A stretch of 64,000 nt of DNA from Clostridiales bacterium (GTDB taxonomy: Bacteria; Bacillota; Clostridia; Oscillospirales; Butyricicoccaceae). The notes under the pieces were generated by a model. The model saw only the letters and a list, made by a program, of their open reading frames with translations, searched no databases and was not told where the DNA came from. The first letter of the stretch is position 1; each line of letters starts with the position of its first letter. The DNA lies in the NCBI GenBank assembly GCA_022775385.1, contig JALFIV010000033.1, forward strand, positions 1-64,000. The letters run 5' to 3'. Positions 29,045 to 39,956 of the stretch are shown here, in pieces. The position numbers were made by a program, and so were the translations under genes.

Positions 29045-31634
29045 ATACACGCCGATGATCCAGCAGTATTTTGAGGTCAAAAAGACCTGTCAGGATGCGA
29101 TTTTGCTGTACCGGCTCGGCGATTTCTATGAAATGTTCTTTGACGACGCCAAGCTTGCGTCCAAGGAGCTTGATCTGGTGCTCACCGGACGCGACTGCGG
29201 ACAGGAGGAGCGCGCGCCGATGTGCGGCATTCCGTATCACTCCTGCGAGGGATACATCGCAAAGCTTGTGAAAAACGGCCACAAGGTCGCCATCTGCGAG
29301 CAGACGGAGGATCCCAAGAAAGCGAAGGGACTGGTGCGCCGCGAGATCATCCGCACGATCACGCCGGGAACCGTGATGGAATCCTCCATGCTGGAGGAGG
29401 GGAGCAACAACTACATCGCCTCGGTCTGCATCTGGGGACAGAACGCCGGCATCTGCTTTGCGGATATCTCCACCGGCGAGGTGCTCGCGACCGGCTGTGT
29501 GTCGGGAGACCTCGGCACGTACTGCATCGGCGAGCTGGGACGGTTCCTCCCGAAGGAGGTCGTTCTGTCCTCCGCGGCGGCGGAGGATGCATCGCTCATG
29601 CAGTTCCTCTCCGAGCGGCTGGAGTGCGGGACGGAGATTCTGCCGGACGAGCAGTTTGATCCGGAGCACTGCCGCAAACAGGTGGAGACCCGATTCAAGG
29701 AGGGAACCGAGGAGGCGCTCGGCGACAATGTTGCGATCGCCTGTGCGATTGGTGCGCTCATGCAGTATCTGGCGGAGACGCAGAAATCGCATCTGGATCA
29801 TCTGCACACGCTGAATTTCTACCGTCAGGGCCAGTACATGGAGCTGGATATGAACGCCAAGCGCAATCTGGAGCTGTTCGAGACCATGCGCGCCAAGGAG
29901 AAAAAAGGCTCGCTGCTGTGGGTGATCGATCATACCAAGACCGCGATGGGCGCGCGCATGCTGCGCCAGTGGCTGAGCAAGCCGCTGCTGAATCCGAATC
30001 TCATCGCCGCACGTCAGAAGGCGGTCGGCGAGCTCAAGGACAATATGCTCGTGCGCAGCGACCTGACGGACATCCTGCGGCGGGCGTTCGATATGGAGCG
30101 CCTGATCGGACGAGTGGTGTACGGTACGGCAAACTGCCGCGACCTGCGCGCACTCAGCCAGACCATCGCGCTGGTGCCGGAGATCCGCACGCTGCTCGGC
30201 TCGTGCGGCGCCGATCTGCTCGCTGTCCTGTGCGATGCGATGGATGACTTGGGCGATATGCAGGCGCTGATTGACGCCTCGATCATTGAGGAGCCGCCGT
30301 TCTCGCTGCGCGAGGGCGGGTTTATCCGCGAGGGCTACAGCGCGAAGCTGGACGAGCTGCGCGATATCGCCTCCGGCGGAAAGGGCAAGATCGCGGCGAT
30401 TGAACAGCGCGAGCGCGAGGCGACCGGCATCTCCAAGCTGAAGGTCGGTTACAACCGCGTCTTTGGCTATTATATCGAAGTATCGCGCCTGCAGTCCGCG
30501 CAGGTGCCGGATCACTATATTCGAAAGCAGACGCTCGCAAACTGTGAGCGCTATATCACACAGGAGCTCAAGGAGTATGAGAACACCGTGCTGAACGCAC
30601 AGGAGCAGATTGTCGATCTGGAGTATCAGCTGTTCTGCGAGGTGCGCGAGCAGGTGGCGCTTGCGGTGCACCGCATTCAGGCGACCGCGCAGGCGGTTGC
30701 GCAGACCGATGTGCTGTGCTCGCTCGCGGAGGTAGCGGATCTGTATCAGTACTCCTGTCCGACTGTGGACTATTCCTCGGTCATTGAGATTCAGGACGGA
30801 CGGCATCCGGTGGTCGAGCAGGTGCTGCGCGACACGATGTTTATCGCAAACGACACCCTGCTCGACGACAAAAACAACCGCATCGCGGTCATCACCGGAC
30901 CGAACATGGCCGGCAAATCGACCTACATGCGTCAGGTCGCGCTGATCACGATTCTGGCGCAGATGGGTTCGTTCGTTCCGGCGAAATACGCGCGCATCGG
31001 CATCGTCGACCGCGTGTTCACCCGTGTCGGCGCGTCGGACGATCTGGCGAGCGGTCAGTCCACCTTCATGGTGGAGATGAGCGAGGTCGCGGACATTCTG
31101 AACTACGCGACGCGGTCGAGTCTGGTCATTCTGGATGAGATCGGACGCGGCACCTCGACGTTCGACGGCATGAGCATCGCCCGTGCGGTGATCGAATATA
31201 TCGCAAACCGCCGGCATCTCGGTGCGCGGACGCTGTTTGCGACACACTATCACGAGCTGACCGCGCTCGAGCACATGATCGACGGGATCAAGAACTACAA
31301 CATCGCGGTCAAAAAGCACGGCGACGACATCACGTTCCTGCGCAAGATTGTGCCGGGCGGTGCGGACGACAGCTACGGCATCGAGGTCGCCAAGCTCGCG
31401 GGAATCCCGAATCCGGTGATCCGCCGCGCCAAGCGCATCCTCAAGGATCTGGAGGCGAGCTCGCCCGATATCGTAATGAACGAGCTGAATGAGGAGGAGC
31501 CGGAGGAGCAGGTGTCTCTGCTGGATGTCCAGAGCGACGCGGTCGGCGAGCGGCTGCGTCAGGTCAACATCGACACGATGACGCCGCTCGAGGCGCTCAA
31601 CCTGCTGTATGAGCTGAAACAGATGGTAAACTGA
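29037..31634 (+). CDS. mutS: DNA mismatch repair protein MutS
   Basis: DFYEMFFDDA; TGPNMAGKSTYMRQVALI; DEIGRGTSTFDGMSIA. Confidence 0.97.
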   Translation: MAEYTPMIQQYFEVKKTCQDAILLYRLGDFYEMFFDDAKLASKELDLVLTGRDCGQEERAPMCGIPYHSCEGYIAKLVKNGHKVAICEQTEDPKKAKGLVRREIIRTITPGTVMESSMLEEGSNNYIASVCIWGQNAGICFADISTGEVLATGCVSGDLGTYCIGELGRFLPKEVVLSSAAAEDASLMQFLSERLECGTEILPDEQFDPEHCRKQVETRFKEGTEEALGDNVAIACAIGALMQYLAETQKSHLDHLHTLNFYRQGQYMELDMNAKRNLELFETMRAKEKKGSLLWVIDHTKTAMGARMLRQWLSKPLLNPNLIAARQKAVGELKDNMLVRSDLTDILRRAFDMERLIGRVVYGTANCRDLRALSQTIALVPEIRTLLGSCGADLLAVLCDAMDDLGDMQALIDASIIEEPPFSLREGGFIREGYSAKLDELRDIASGGKGKIAAIEQREREATGISKLKVGYNRVFGYYIEVSRLQSAQVPDHYIRKQTLANCERYITQELKEYENTVLNAQEQIVDLEYQLFCEVREQVALAVHRIQATAQAVAQTDVLCSLAEVADLYQYSCPTVDYSSVIEIQDGRHPVVEQVLRDTMFIANDTLLDDKNNRIAVITGPNMAGKSTYMRQVALITILAQMGSFVPAKYARIGIVDRVFTRVGASDDLASGQSTFMVEMSEVADILNYATRSSLVILDEIGRGTSTFDGMSIARAVIEYIANRRHLGARTLFATHYHELTALEHMIDGIKNYNIAVKKHGDDITFLRKIVPGGADDSYGIEVAKLAGIPNPVIRRAKRILKDLEASSPDIVMNELNEEEPEEQVSLLDVQSDAVGERLRQVNIDTMTPLEALNLLYELKQMVN

Positions 31635-31647
31635 AAGGAGAATTGCT

Positions 31648-33666
31648 GTGCCGGTTATTCACGAACTGGATTCCCATATGTCCGATCTGATTGCGGCGGG
31701 AGAAGTGGTCGAACGGCCGTCCTCGGTCTGCAAGGAGCTGATTGAAAATTCCATCGACGCCGGTGCGACACAGATTACCGTTGAGATCGAACACGGCGGC
31801 ATCTCCTATCTGCGCATTCAGGACAACGGATGCGGCATGGAGCCGGCGGACGCGCCGACGGCGTTTCTGCGCCATGCGACCAGCAAGATCCGCACCAAGG
31901 AGGATCTCGCGGCGATCGGCACGCTCGGCTTCCGCGGCGAGGCGCTCGCGGCAATCTCCGCGGTCTCCCGCGTCGACCTGTTCACCAAGCAGAAGGGAAC
32001 GCTCGAGGGCACCCATCTGTTTGTGGAGGCGGGGACGGTCAAGGTCAACGAGAGCGCCGGCTGTCCGGACGGCACGACCTTCGTCATCCGCGATCTGTTT
32101 TACAACACACCGGCGCGCATGAAGTTCCTCAAAAAGGACTTCACCGAGGCGGGCTATGTCGTGTCGGTGGTGGAGCACGCGGCGGAGAGTCATCCGGAGA
32201 TCGCGTTCCGGTGCATCCGCGACGGCAAGACCGTGTTCCACTCTCCGGGAACCGGAGAGCTCCAGCAGGCGGTATTCGCGGTGTTCGGCAGGGAGCTGTC
32301 GCGCAATCTGATCCCGATTCCGCCGGTCACGATGGAGGATGTACGGGTACACGGATTTCTGTCCAAACCGCATGCGCCGCGCGCGAACCGGTCGTATCAG
32401 CACTTTTTCGTCAACGGACGCTTCATCAAATCCAAGCTGATTCAGGCGGCGATGGAGGAGGCGTACCGCAACGCGATTATCACCGGCAAATTCCCCTACG
32501 GCTGTCTGTGCATCGACCTGCCGCTCAGTCAGGTGGATGTCAACGTGCATCCGGCCAAGACCGAGGTCAAATTTGCCTTTGAAAAGAAGATTTTCTCCGC
32601 CGTATACACCGCGTGCAAGGGCGCGCTGGCGGCGGAGGACAACGTGCCGCAGATTCGGGCGGCGGAGATCAAAACGCCGCGCCCCGCGGTGCAGGAGAGC
32701 AGACCGGAACGAAAGCCGGTTGAGACACCCGCGCCGCGTCCGTCGGCCGCTCCCCAGCGGAGCGAGGCGGATGCCGACCGCCTCGACCGCATCCGCCGCA
32801 TGAGCGGACTGTCCCGCCCGTCGGAGCGGACTTCGGGAGCCGGAACGCTGTCGGCAGGGGGCGGATACCGCACGGGCGGTTCCGCGCCGCGGCGGAGCTT
32901 CCGTCCGTTTGTGGATGTGGATGCATCCGATGAGGAAGTGCTCGACACGGTCTCAAAGCCGTCCCTGCCGTTGGAGGAGCCGACTGCAGAGCAGGAGACG
33001 CTGCTGCCCGAGACGGAGGTGCAGATCGAGACTCCCGAACCGGTTTCCGAGCCGGAACGGGTTTCCGAAGAGATTCCGACCACGCTGGAGCAGGCGCGTC
33101 CGTCGGCGAAGGTGATCGGCTCGTGCTTCTCGACCTACATCCTCGCGGAGGATGCGGACGGTCTGATTCTGATCGACAAGCACGCGGCGCACGAGCGCAT
33201 GATCTTTAACGAACTGCAGAAATCCGCCGAGATCCCGACCCAGATGCTGCTCGAGCCGGTGGTCGTGGAACTGACAAGCGAGGAATTTGCGGCGGTGACC
33301 GGGAATCGGGAGACGGTGGAGGCGGTCGGCTTCCGTGCCGAGCCGTTCGGACGCCACAGCATCGCGGTGCGCGAGGCACCGGCGTATCTGGAGGCGGCGG
33401 AGATCCCGATGACCATGTCGGAGGTCGCGCAGAAGCTGCTCGACCGCCGCACGCCCATGCCGGACAAGCGGGACGATCTGATCCACATGGTTTCCTGTAA
33501 GGCGGCGATCAAGGGCGGATGGGAGACGAGCACCGCCGAACTGCAGGCAATCTGCGACCGCGTGATTTCGGATCCGGACATCGCCTGCTGTCCGCACGGA
33601 CGACCGGTGATGGTTCGCCTGACCAAGTACGAGCTGGACAAGCTGTTCAAGCGCGTCAACCAGTAA
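31648..33666 (+). CDS. mutL: DNA mismatch repair protein MutL (GTG start)
   Basis: IAAGEVVERPSSVCKELIENSIDAGA; GFRGEALAAIS; RBS aaaggag before GTG. Confidence 0.96.
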   Translation: MPVIHELDSHMSDLIAAGEVVERPSSVCKELIENSIDAGATQITVEIEHGGISYLRIQDNGCGMEPADAPTAFLRHATSKIRTKEDLAAIGTLGFRGEALAAISAVSRVDLFTKQKGTLEGTHLFVEAGTVKVNESAGCPDGTTFVIRDLFYNTPARMKFLKKDFTEAGYVVSVVEHAAESHPEIAFRCIRDGKTVFHSPGTGELQQAVFAVFGRELSRNLIPIPPVTMEDVRVHGFLSKPHAPRANRSYQHFFVNGRFIKSKLIQAAMEEAYRNAIITGKFPYGCLCIDLPLSQVDVNVHPAKTEVKFAFEKKIFSAVYTACKGALAAEDNVPQIRAAEIKTPRPAVQESRPERKPVETPAPRPSAAPQRSEADADRLDRIRRMSGLSRPSERTSGAGTLSAGGGYRTGGSAPRRSFRPFVDVDASDEEVLDTVSKPSLPLEEPTAEQETLLPETEVQIETPEPVSEPERVSEEIPTTLEQARPSAKVIGSCFSTYILAEDADGLILIDKHAAHERMIFNELQKSAEIPTQMLLEPVVVELTSEEFAAVTGNRETVEAVGFRAEPFGRHSIAVREAPAYLEAAEIPMTMSEVAQKLLDRRTPMPDKRDDLIHMVSCKAAIKGGWETSTAELQAICDRVISDPDIACCPHGRPVMVRLTKYELDKLFKRVNQ

Positions 33667-33689
33667 ACGACCGAAGGAGAGGAAATCCC

Positions 33690-34637
33690 ATGCAGCAAAA
33701 ATTGATCTGTATCGTCGGACCGACGGCGTCGGGAAAGACCGCGCTGTCGATTGCGCTTGCCAAAAAGCTGGATACCGAGATCATCTCGTCGGATTCCATG
33801 CAGATTTACCGTGGGATGGACATCGGAACGGCGAAGCCGGACATGGCGGAGCGTGACGGGGTGATCCATCACATGCTGGACGCCGCGGAGCCGGGAGAGG
33901 ATTTCTCGGCGGCGCGGTATCAGAGCATGGCGGACGCCTGTGCACAGTCCATCCTGTCGCGCGGACGCATCCCGATTGTGTGCGGCGGCACCGGTCTGTA
34001 TCTCGATGCGCTGATCGAGGGAAACACGTTTTCCGGAGAGGACGATTCCGGTCATCTGCGGGCATATTTCCGCGGAATTGCCGAGCGGGGCGGCGTGCAT
34101 CAGCTGCATCAGATGCTGCGCGCGGTCGATCCCGAATCGGCGGACAAGATCCACGAAAACAACGTCAAGCGCGTCATCCGCGCGCTGGAGGTCTATTCCC
34201 AGACCGGCATGACGATCGGGGAATACAACCGTCAGAACAAGCCGAAGGAGCCGAAGTACGACGCGGTGCTGATTGCGCTGTGTCCGTCCGACCGCGAGGT
34301 GCTGTACGACCGCATCAACCGGCGCGTGGATCAGATGATGGCGCAGGGACTGCTCGAGGAGACCGAGCGGCTGTGGAAGGCGGGCGCCCTGCGCGGAACG
34401 GCGGCGCAGGCAATCGGATACAAGGAGATTGTGCCGTATCTCACGGGAGAAGCCGCGCTGGCGGACTGCGTGGAGGACCTCAAGCGCGCGTCGCGCAACT
34501 ATGCCAAACGGCAGCTGACCTGGCTGCGGCGCGACAAGCGGGTGAACTGGATGACGTATGACGCCGCCGAGGAATTCCCCGCACTGCTCACGCGCGTGAT
34601 GCATCTGCTCGCGGAAAACGGCATTGCGGCGGAGTGA
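33690..34637 (+). CDS. miaA: tRNA dimethylallyltransferase
   Basis: IVGPTASGKTALSIALAK; ISSDSMQIYRGMDIGTAKP. Confidence 0.96.
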   Translation: MQQKLICIVGPTASGKTALSIALAKKLDTEIISSDSMQIYRGMDIGTAKPDMAERDGVIHHMLDAAEPGEDFSAARYQSMADACAQSILSRGRIPIVCGGTGLYLDALIEGNTFSGEDDSGHLRAYFRGIAERGGVHQLHQMLRAVDPESADKIHENNVKRVIRALEVYSQTGMTIGEYNRQNKPKEPKYDAVLIALCPSDREVLYDRINRRVDQMMAQGLLEETERLWKAGALRGTAAQAIGYKEIVPYLTGEAALADCVEDLKRASRNYAKRQLTWLRRDKRVNWMTYDAAEEFPALLTRVMHLLAENGIAAE

Positions 34638-34863
34638 GAAAAAAACAGAGACCAGCGGACGTCATCCGGACGGAGGGCGGATCGCCGGTCTTTTTGTGTT
34701 TTGCGGGGAATCCGCGCGGAAAACGGGAATTCCGGCGCAATTCAATTTTACATCTCGGCGAAGTTGGTATATAATGCGAAAGAGAGCGATCCCATCATAG
34801 CAAGTGGATCGGGGTTCTTCCTGCGCCAAGCAGGGAGAAAACAGCGATGAGGAGAAAACAGAT

Positions 34864-36099
34864 ATGAACATCCAGATGGTTGGCATTGACCACAGCGTGG
34901 CACCGGTGAGCCTGAGAGAAAAATTTTCGTTTACAACGACGCGCGTGATTGAGGCGGTTCAGGCGATTTGTGCGCTGGACGGCGTGACCGGATGCGTGAT
35001 GATCTCGACCTGCAACCGGATGGAGGTCTATCTGAGCACGAAGGAGGACCGGACTGTTCCGGTCTATGAGACGCTGTGCCGACTCAAACAGCTGCCGGAG
35101 GCGGACTATCGGGACTATTTTGTGCATCGGAGCGGGATGGACGCGGTGCGTCATCTGTTTTCGCTCGCGGCGGGCATGCAGTCGCGGATTGTGGGGGAGG
35201 ATCAGATCCTCACACAGGTCAAGCAGGCGCTGACGCTCGCGCGGGAGGCGGAGTGCACCGACAAGGTGATGGAAGTGCTGTTCCGCATGGCGGTGACGGC
35301 GGGAAAGAAGGTCAAGACCGAGGTCACGTTTGAAAAGGCGAACTCCTCCGCAATCTCCTCCGCGATCGACCGGATGAGCCGCGCGGGATATGGATTTGAC
35401 GGCATCCGCTGTCTGGTCATCGGCAACGGCGAGATGGGCAAGCGGACGGCGACCGCGCTGCGCGAGCAGGGAGCGGACGTGACCGTCACGGTGCGTCAGT
35501 ACCGCAGCGGCGTTGTCCAGATTCCGAGCGGCTGTCACCGCATCAACTACGGCGAGCGGTATGACTATCTGCCGCAGTGCGACCTGATCGTGTCCGCGAC
35601 GGCGAGTCCGAACCTGACGATCCGGAGAGAGACTCTGGAACAGCTTCCGCTGACCAAACCGCAGGTCTTTCTGGATCTTGCGGTGCCGCGCGACATCGAG
35701 CCGGACATCCGGACGCTCCCGAATGTGACGCTGTACGACATTGACTCGTTCGCATCCGGACAGCCTGCGGAAAACACCCGTCAGATCGAGGAAGCGGAAG
35801 AGATTCTGAACGCAGGCGCGGCGGAATTTGAAACGTGGTATGAGTGCCGCGATTTTGTGCCGAAAATTCAGTCGGTCGGCAGAGCGGCGGCGAAGGACAT
35901 CGTGTGGCGGATGGGAAAGGCGTTTGACGAGCATCCGCTTGCGGCGGAGACGCGGGAGGCGATCGAGCAGTCGGCCGCGCGCGCGTCCGAGAAGGTAGTG
36001 GAAAAACTGCTGTTCACCCTGCGCGACACGGCGGAGCCTGCGGTTCTGCGCGCCTGTCTGGACGCCTTTGCATCGGCTTATCCGGAGGAGGACGCATGA
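34864..36099 (+). CDS. hemA: glutamyl-tRNA reductase
   Basis: GIDHSVAPVSLREKFSF; STCNRMEVY; EDQILTQVKQA. Confidence 0.95.
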   Translation: MNIQMVGIDHSVAPVSLREKFSFTTTRVIEAVQAICALDGVTGCVMISTCNRMEVYLSTKEDRTVPVYETLCRLKQLPEADYRDYFVHRSGMDAVRHLFSLAAGMQSRIVGEDQILTQVKQALTLAREAECTDKVMEVLFRMAVTAGKKVKTEVTFEKANSSAISSAIDRMSRAGYGFDGIRCLVIGNGEMGKRTATALREQGADVTVTVRQYRSGVVQIPSGCHRINYGERYDYLPQCDLIVSATASPNLTIRRETLEQLPLTKPQVFLDLAVPRDIEPDIRTLPNVTLYDIDSFASGQPAENTRQIEEAEEILNAGAAEFETWYECRDFVPKIQSVGRAAAKDIVWRMGKAFDEHPLAAETREAIEQSAARASEKVVEKLLFTLRDTAEPAVLRACLDAFASAYPEEDA

Positions 36100-36608
36100 G
36101 CGAGTATTTTCCGCTGTTTGTCCCGATGAACGGGAAGACCGCCCTGCTGTTTGGCGGCGGCGCGGTGGCGGCGCGCCGGCTCAGAGGACTGATTCGGTTC
36201 GGCGTCCGGGTTACTGTCACCGCGCCGCGGTTTTGTGAGCAGGTTCGCTCACTGGCGGATCGGTATCCGGATCAGGTGACGCTGATGGACGGTGTCTACG
36301 AGTCGGGGACGATTGCGGGCGCGGATCTGGTGCTTTCCGCGACGGACGATCCTGAAGCGGACGAGATGATTTTTGAAGAATGCCGGAGCAAGGGGATATT
36401 GGTGAACACTGCTTCGGATAAGAAGAAATGTGATTTTTATTTTCCGGCGCTCATCGAGCAGGACGGGATTGTGATCGGCGTGTGCTCCGGCGGAACAGAC
36501 CACCGGAAGGTGCGCCGGGTGAGCGATACCATCCGAAAGGCGCTGGCGGAGACCGAACGGGAGGAGGAAGCGAATGAAGCCGATCCGGATCGGAACGCGG
36601 GCGAGTAA
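36096..36608 (+). CDS. precorrin-2 dehydrogenase / sirohydrochlorin ferrochelatase-like protein
   Basis: LFGGGAVAARRLRGL Rossmann motif; ATDDPEADEMIFEECR; operon context. Confidence 0.88.
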   Translation: MSEYFPLFVPMNGKTALLFGGGAVAARRLRGLIRFGVRVTVTAPRFCEQVRSLADRYPDQVTLMDGVYESGTIAGADLVLSATDDPEADEMIFEECRSKGILVNTASDKKKCDFYFPALIEQDGIVIGVCSGGTDHRKVRRVSDTIRKALAETEREEEANEADPDRNAGE

Positions 36609-37449
36609 GCTCGCGGTGATTCAGGCGGAGATGGTGCGCAGTTACCTGCTGGAGCGCGGGATTCCGGCGGAGCTGGTCACGATGACCACGACCGGAGACC
36701 GCATTCTCGACCGCACGCTCGACAAGGTGGGCGGAAAGGGACTGTTTGTCAAAGAACTGGACGCCGCGCTGATGGACGGGCGGAGCGACCTCTCGGTTCA
36801 CAGTCTCAAGGACGTCCCGATGGAGCTGCCGGACGGACTGCCGCTGCTGGGATTCTCCAAACGGGAGGATCCGCGCGACGCGCTGATTCTGCCGGAGGGA
36901 GCGGAACAGATTGACTTTTCCAAGCCCATCGGCTGTGCGAGCAGCCGGCGGATTCTGCAGCTCAAGCGGCTGTTTCCCGAGGCGCGGTTTGCGCCCATCC
37001 GCGGCAATGTGCAGACCCGTCTGCGCAAGCTGGACGAGGGACAGTACAGCGCGACCGTGCTGGCGGCCGCCGGACTCAAGCGCGCGGGTCTGGAGAGACG
37101 GATTTCGCGCATTTTCTCGACAGAGGAGATGCTTCCCGCCGCCGGACAGGGCGTGCTCGCGGTGCAGGGACGGGCGGATGAGGAGTACGCGTACCTGAGC
37201 GGATTTTTTGATGCGGACAGCCGGGACACGTCGCTGTGTGAGCGCGCGTTTGTCGCGGCGCTGGACGGCGGCTGCACCGCACCGACGGCGGCGTTTGCGG
37301 AGATTCTGCCGGACGGCGAGCGCATCCTGCTGACCGGATTGTATTCTGATGAGGAGACCGGCGCGGTGATTCGCCGTCAGTGTACTGGTCGGAGGACAGA
37401 CGCGGTGCGCCTCGGCGCACAGCTGGCATCGGAGGTGAAGCGGAGATGA
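36574..37449 (+). CDS. hemC: hydroxymethylbilane synthase
   Basis: IRIGTRASKLAVIQAEMV; SVHSLKDVPMELPDGL. Confidence 0.96.
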   Translation: MKPIRIGTRASKLAVIQAEMVRSYLLERGIPAELVTMTTTGDRILDRTLDKVGGKGLFVKELDAALMDGRSDLSVHSLKDVPMELPDGLPLLGFSKREDPRDALILPEGAEQIDFSKPIGCASSRRILQLKRLFPEARFAPIRGNVQTRLRKLDEGQYSATVLAAAGLKRAGLERRISRIFSTEEMLPAAGQGVLAVQGRADEEYAYLSGFFDADSRDTSLCERAFVAALDGGCTAPTAAFAEILPDGERILLTGLYSDEETGAVIRRQCTGRRTDAVRLGAQLASEVKRR

Positions 37450-38957
37450 AAGCAGGAACGGTGTATTTGGTCGGCGCGGGACCGTCGGACGTCGGTCTGC
37501 TGACCGAGCGCGGCAGACAGCTGATCGAGTCGGCGGACGTCATCGTCTACGACCGCCTGATCGGCACGAGTCTGCTGCTTCAGCTGCCGGACTCCGCGGA
37601 GCTGATCGACGTCGGCAAGCGGGCGGGACATCATACGCTCCCGCAGGAGGACATCAACCGCCTGCTGCTGACCAAGGCGCAGGAGGGAAAGACCGTCGTC
37701 CGGCTCAAGGGCGGCGATCCGTTTTTGTTCGGACGCGGCGGCGAGGAGCTGGAGCTGCTCGCACAGCACGGGATTCCGTTCGAGGTGGTTCCGGGCGTGC
37801 CGTCCGCGATCTCGGTTCCGGCGTACAACGGCATTCCGGTGACCCATCGGGATGCGGTATCGTCGCTGCACATCATCACCGGACACAAGCGGTCGGGACA
37901 GCCGCTCGATCTGGATTTTGACGCGCTCGTGAATACCCGCGGCACGCTGGTGTTTCTGATGGGCGTCAGCGCGCTGCGCGATATCTGCGCCGGACTGCTG
38001 GATGCCGGAATGAAGCCGGAGATGCCGGCGGCGATTTTGCAGCAGGGGACGACGGCGGGACAGAAGCGCGTTTCCGCCACGGTGTCCACGCTGCCGCAGG
38101 AAGTGGAACGACAGGGCATTGCGACGCCGGCGATCATCGTGGTCGGTGAGGTGTGCCGCTATGCGGAGCAGTTTGCATGGGCGGAGCGCCGTCCTCTGTT
38201 CGGCGCGCGCATCGTCGTGACGAGACCCAAGGCGCGCATCGGAACACTGTCCGGTCTGCTGCGTGAGCAGGGGGCGGAGGTCTGGGAGATTCCGGCGATC
38301 CGAACCGAGCCGATTGTCCCGAACGACGCGCTGACACGCGAACTTCACCGGCTGGAGACCTTCCAGTATCTGGTGTTCACGTCTCCGGCGGGCGCCGAGG
38401 TATTCTGCGAGGCGATGCTGGATGCCGGTATGGACATCCGCCGCCTGGGCGCGGGGAAAATCGCGGCAATCGGGGCGGGAACCCAGCGCGAACTGAGGAA
38501 ACACGGCATCCTCGCCGATCTGGTGCCCGACGTCTATGACGCGGCGCATCTGGGACGCACGATTGCGGCGGACTGCAAGGGCGGTGAGCGCATCCTGATC
38601 GTGCGCGCGAAGGAGGGCTCACCGGCGCTGATCGAGGAGCTTTCCAAAGCGAAGAATGTGGAACTCGTCGACATTCCGCTCTACGAGACCGTGTACGAGA
38701 CGCCCGCGCGGGTGGATCTCGCGGCGGCGATCGGCGCGGGAGCGCTTGACATGGCGGTATTCACCAGCGCCTCCACCGTGCGCGGATTTGCACGGGCGGC
38801 AGCGGGTGCGGATCTGACCGGTCTGACCGCCGTATGTATTGGAACACAGACAGAACAGGCGGCACAGCAGCTGGGGATGAAAACCGTGACGGCGGAGACC
38901 GCAACGGTGGACAGCCTCGTACAGGCGGCGGTGCGCGCGTTTTCTGACAGAAGATAA
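37446..38957 (+). CDS. fused uroporphyrinogen-III C-methyltransferase / uroporphyrinogen-III synthase
   Basis: VYLVGAGPSDVGLLTERG, VVRLKGGDPFLFGRGGEE plus C-terminal HemD-like domain. Confidence 0.94.
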   Translation: MKAGTVYLVGAGPSDVGLLTERGRQLIESADVIVYDRLIGTSLLLQLPDSAELIDVGKRAGHHTLPQEDINRLLLTKAQEGKTVVRLKGGDPFLFGRGGEELELLAQHGIPFEVVPGVPSAISVPAYNGIPVTHRDAVSSLHIITGHKRSGQPLDLDFDALVNTRGTLVFLMGVSALRDICAGLLDAGMKPEMPAAILQQGTTAGQKRVSATVSTLPQEVERQGIATPAIIVVGEVCRYAEQFAWAERRPLFGARIVVTRPKARIGTLSGLLREQGAEVWEIPAIRTEPIVPNDALTRELHRLETFQYLVFTSPAGAEVFCEAMLDAGMDIRRLGAGKIAAIGAGTQRELRKHGILADLVPDVYDAAHLGRTIAADCKGGERILIVRAKEGSPALIEELSKAKNVELVDIPLYETVYETPARVDLAAAIGAGALDMAVFTSASTVRGFARAAAGADLTGLTAVCIGTQTEQAAQQLGMKTVTAETATVDSLVQAAVRAFSDRR

Positions 38958-38972
38958 AAAGGAGAACAACAG

Positions 38973-39956
38973 ATGGATTTGCGATATCGTCCGAGACGCC
39001 TGCGCTCGAGCGCACGGCTGCGGAAAATGGTTCGGGAGACCCGCGTGGATAAGTCCTCGCTAATCTACCCGATGTTTGTCACCGAGGGCACCAATGTCAA
39101 GGAGGAAATCCCGTCCATGGCGGGACAGTACCGCTACAGTGTGGACCGGATGGAGGAAAAGCTGACCGAGCTTGCGGAGGCGGGTGTCGGCGGCGTGATG
39201 CTGTTCGGCATTCCGGATCATAAGGATGAGATCGGCAGCGGCGCGTATGCCGAGGACGGCATCGTACAGAAAGGCTTCCGCAAGGCGAAGGAGGTCTGTC
39301 CGGAGCTGTATCTGATCGGCGATGTATGTATGTGCGAGTACACCTCCCACGGTCACTGCGGCATTCTGCACGGTCACGACGTGGACAACGACAAGACGCT
39401 GGACTCGCTGGCGAAGATCGCACTGTCTCAGGTACAGGCGGGCGCGGACATGGTCGCGCCGTCGGACATGATGGACGGACGCGTCGGCGCGATCCGCGAG
39501 ATGCTGGACAGCAACGGATTCACGAACACGCCGATCATGGCGTACTCGGCGAAGTTTGCCTCGGCGTTCTACGGACCGTTCCGCGACGCGGCGGACTCCG
39601 CACCGGCGTTCGGCGACCGCAGAAGCTATCAGATGGACTTCCACAACCGCCGTGAGGCGCTGCGCGAGGTTCTGCTGGATGTGGACGAGGGCGCGGACAT
39701 CATCATGATCAAGCCGGCGATGGCGTACGGCGATCTGATCCGCGAGACCCGTGACGCGATTGACCTGCCGGTGGCGGCGTACAGCGTCAGCGGCGAGTAC
39801 TCCATGGTCAAGACCACGGCGGCGGCAGGATTTCTGGACGAGGCGTCCATTGTCTGTGAGATGGCGGCGTGTGCCTACCGCGCCGGAACGGATATTTACA
39901 TCACGTACTTTGCCAAGGAACTGGCACGGTACATGGACGAAGGGAGACTGGGATGA
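38973..39956 (+). CDS. hemB: porphobilinogen synthase
   Basis: LIYPMFVTEG; DVCMCEYTSHGHCG; MIKPAMAYGDLIRE. Confidence 0.96.
   Translation: MDLRYRPRRLRSSARLRKMVRETRVDKSSLIYPMFVTEGTNVKEEIPSMAGQYRYSVDRMEEKLTELAEAGVGGVMLFGIPDHKDEIGSGAYAEDGIVQKGFRKAKEVCPELYLIGDVCMCEYTSHGHCGILHGHDVDNDKTLDSLAKIALSQVQAGADMVAPSDMMDGRVGAIREMLDSNGFTNTPIMAYSAKFASAFYGPFRDAADSAPAFGDRRSYQMDFHNRREALREVLLDVDEGADIIMIKPAMAYGDLIRETRDAIDLPVAAYSVSGEYSMVKTTAAAGFLDEASIVCEMAACAYRAGTDIYITYFAKELARYMDEGRLG

Noticed and set aside
28941-31319. 792-aa minus-strand ORF
   Set aside because: Antisense to mutS; shadow ORF.
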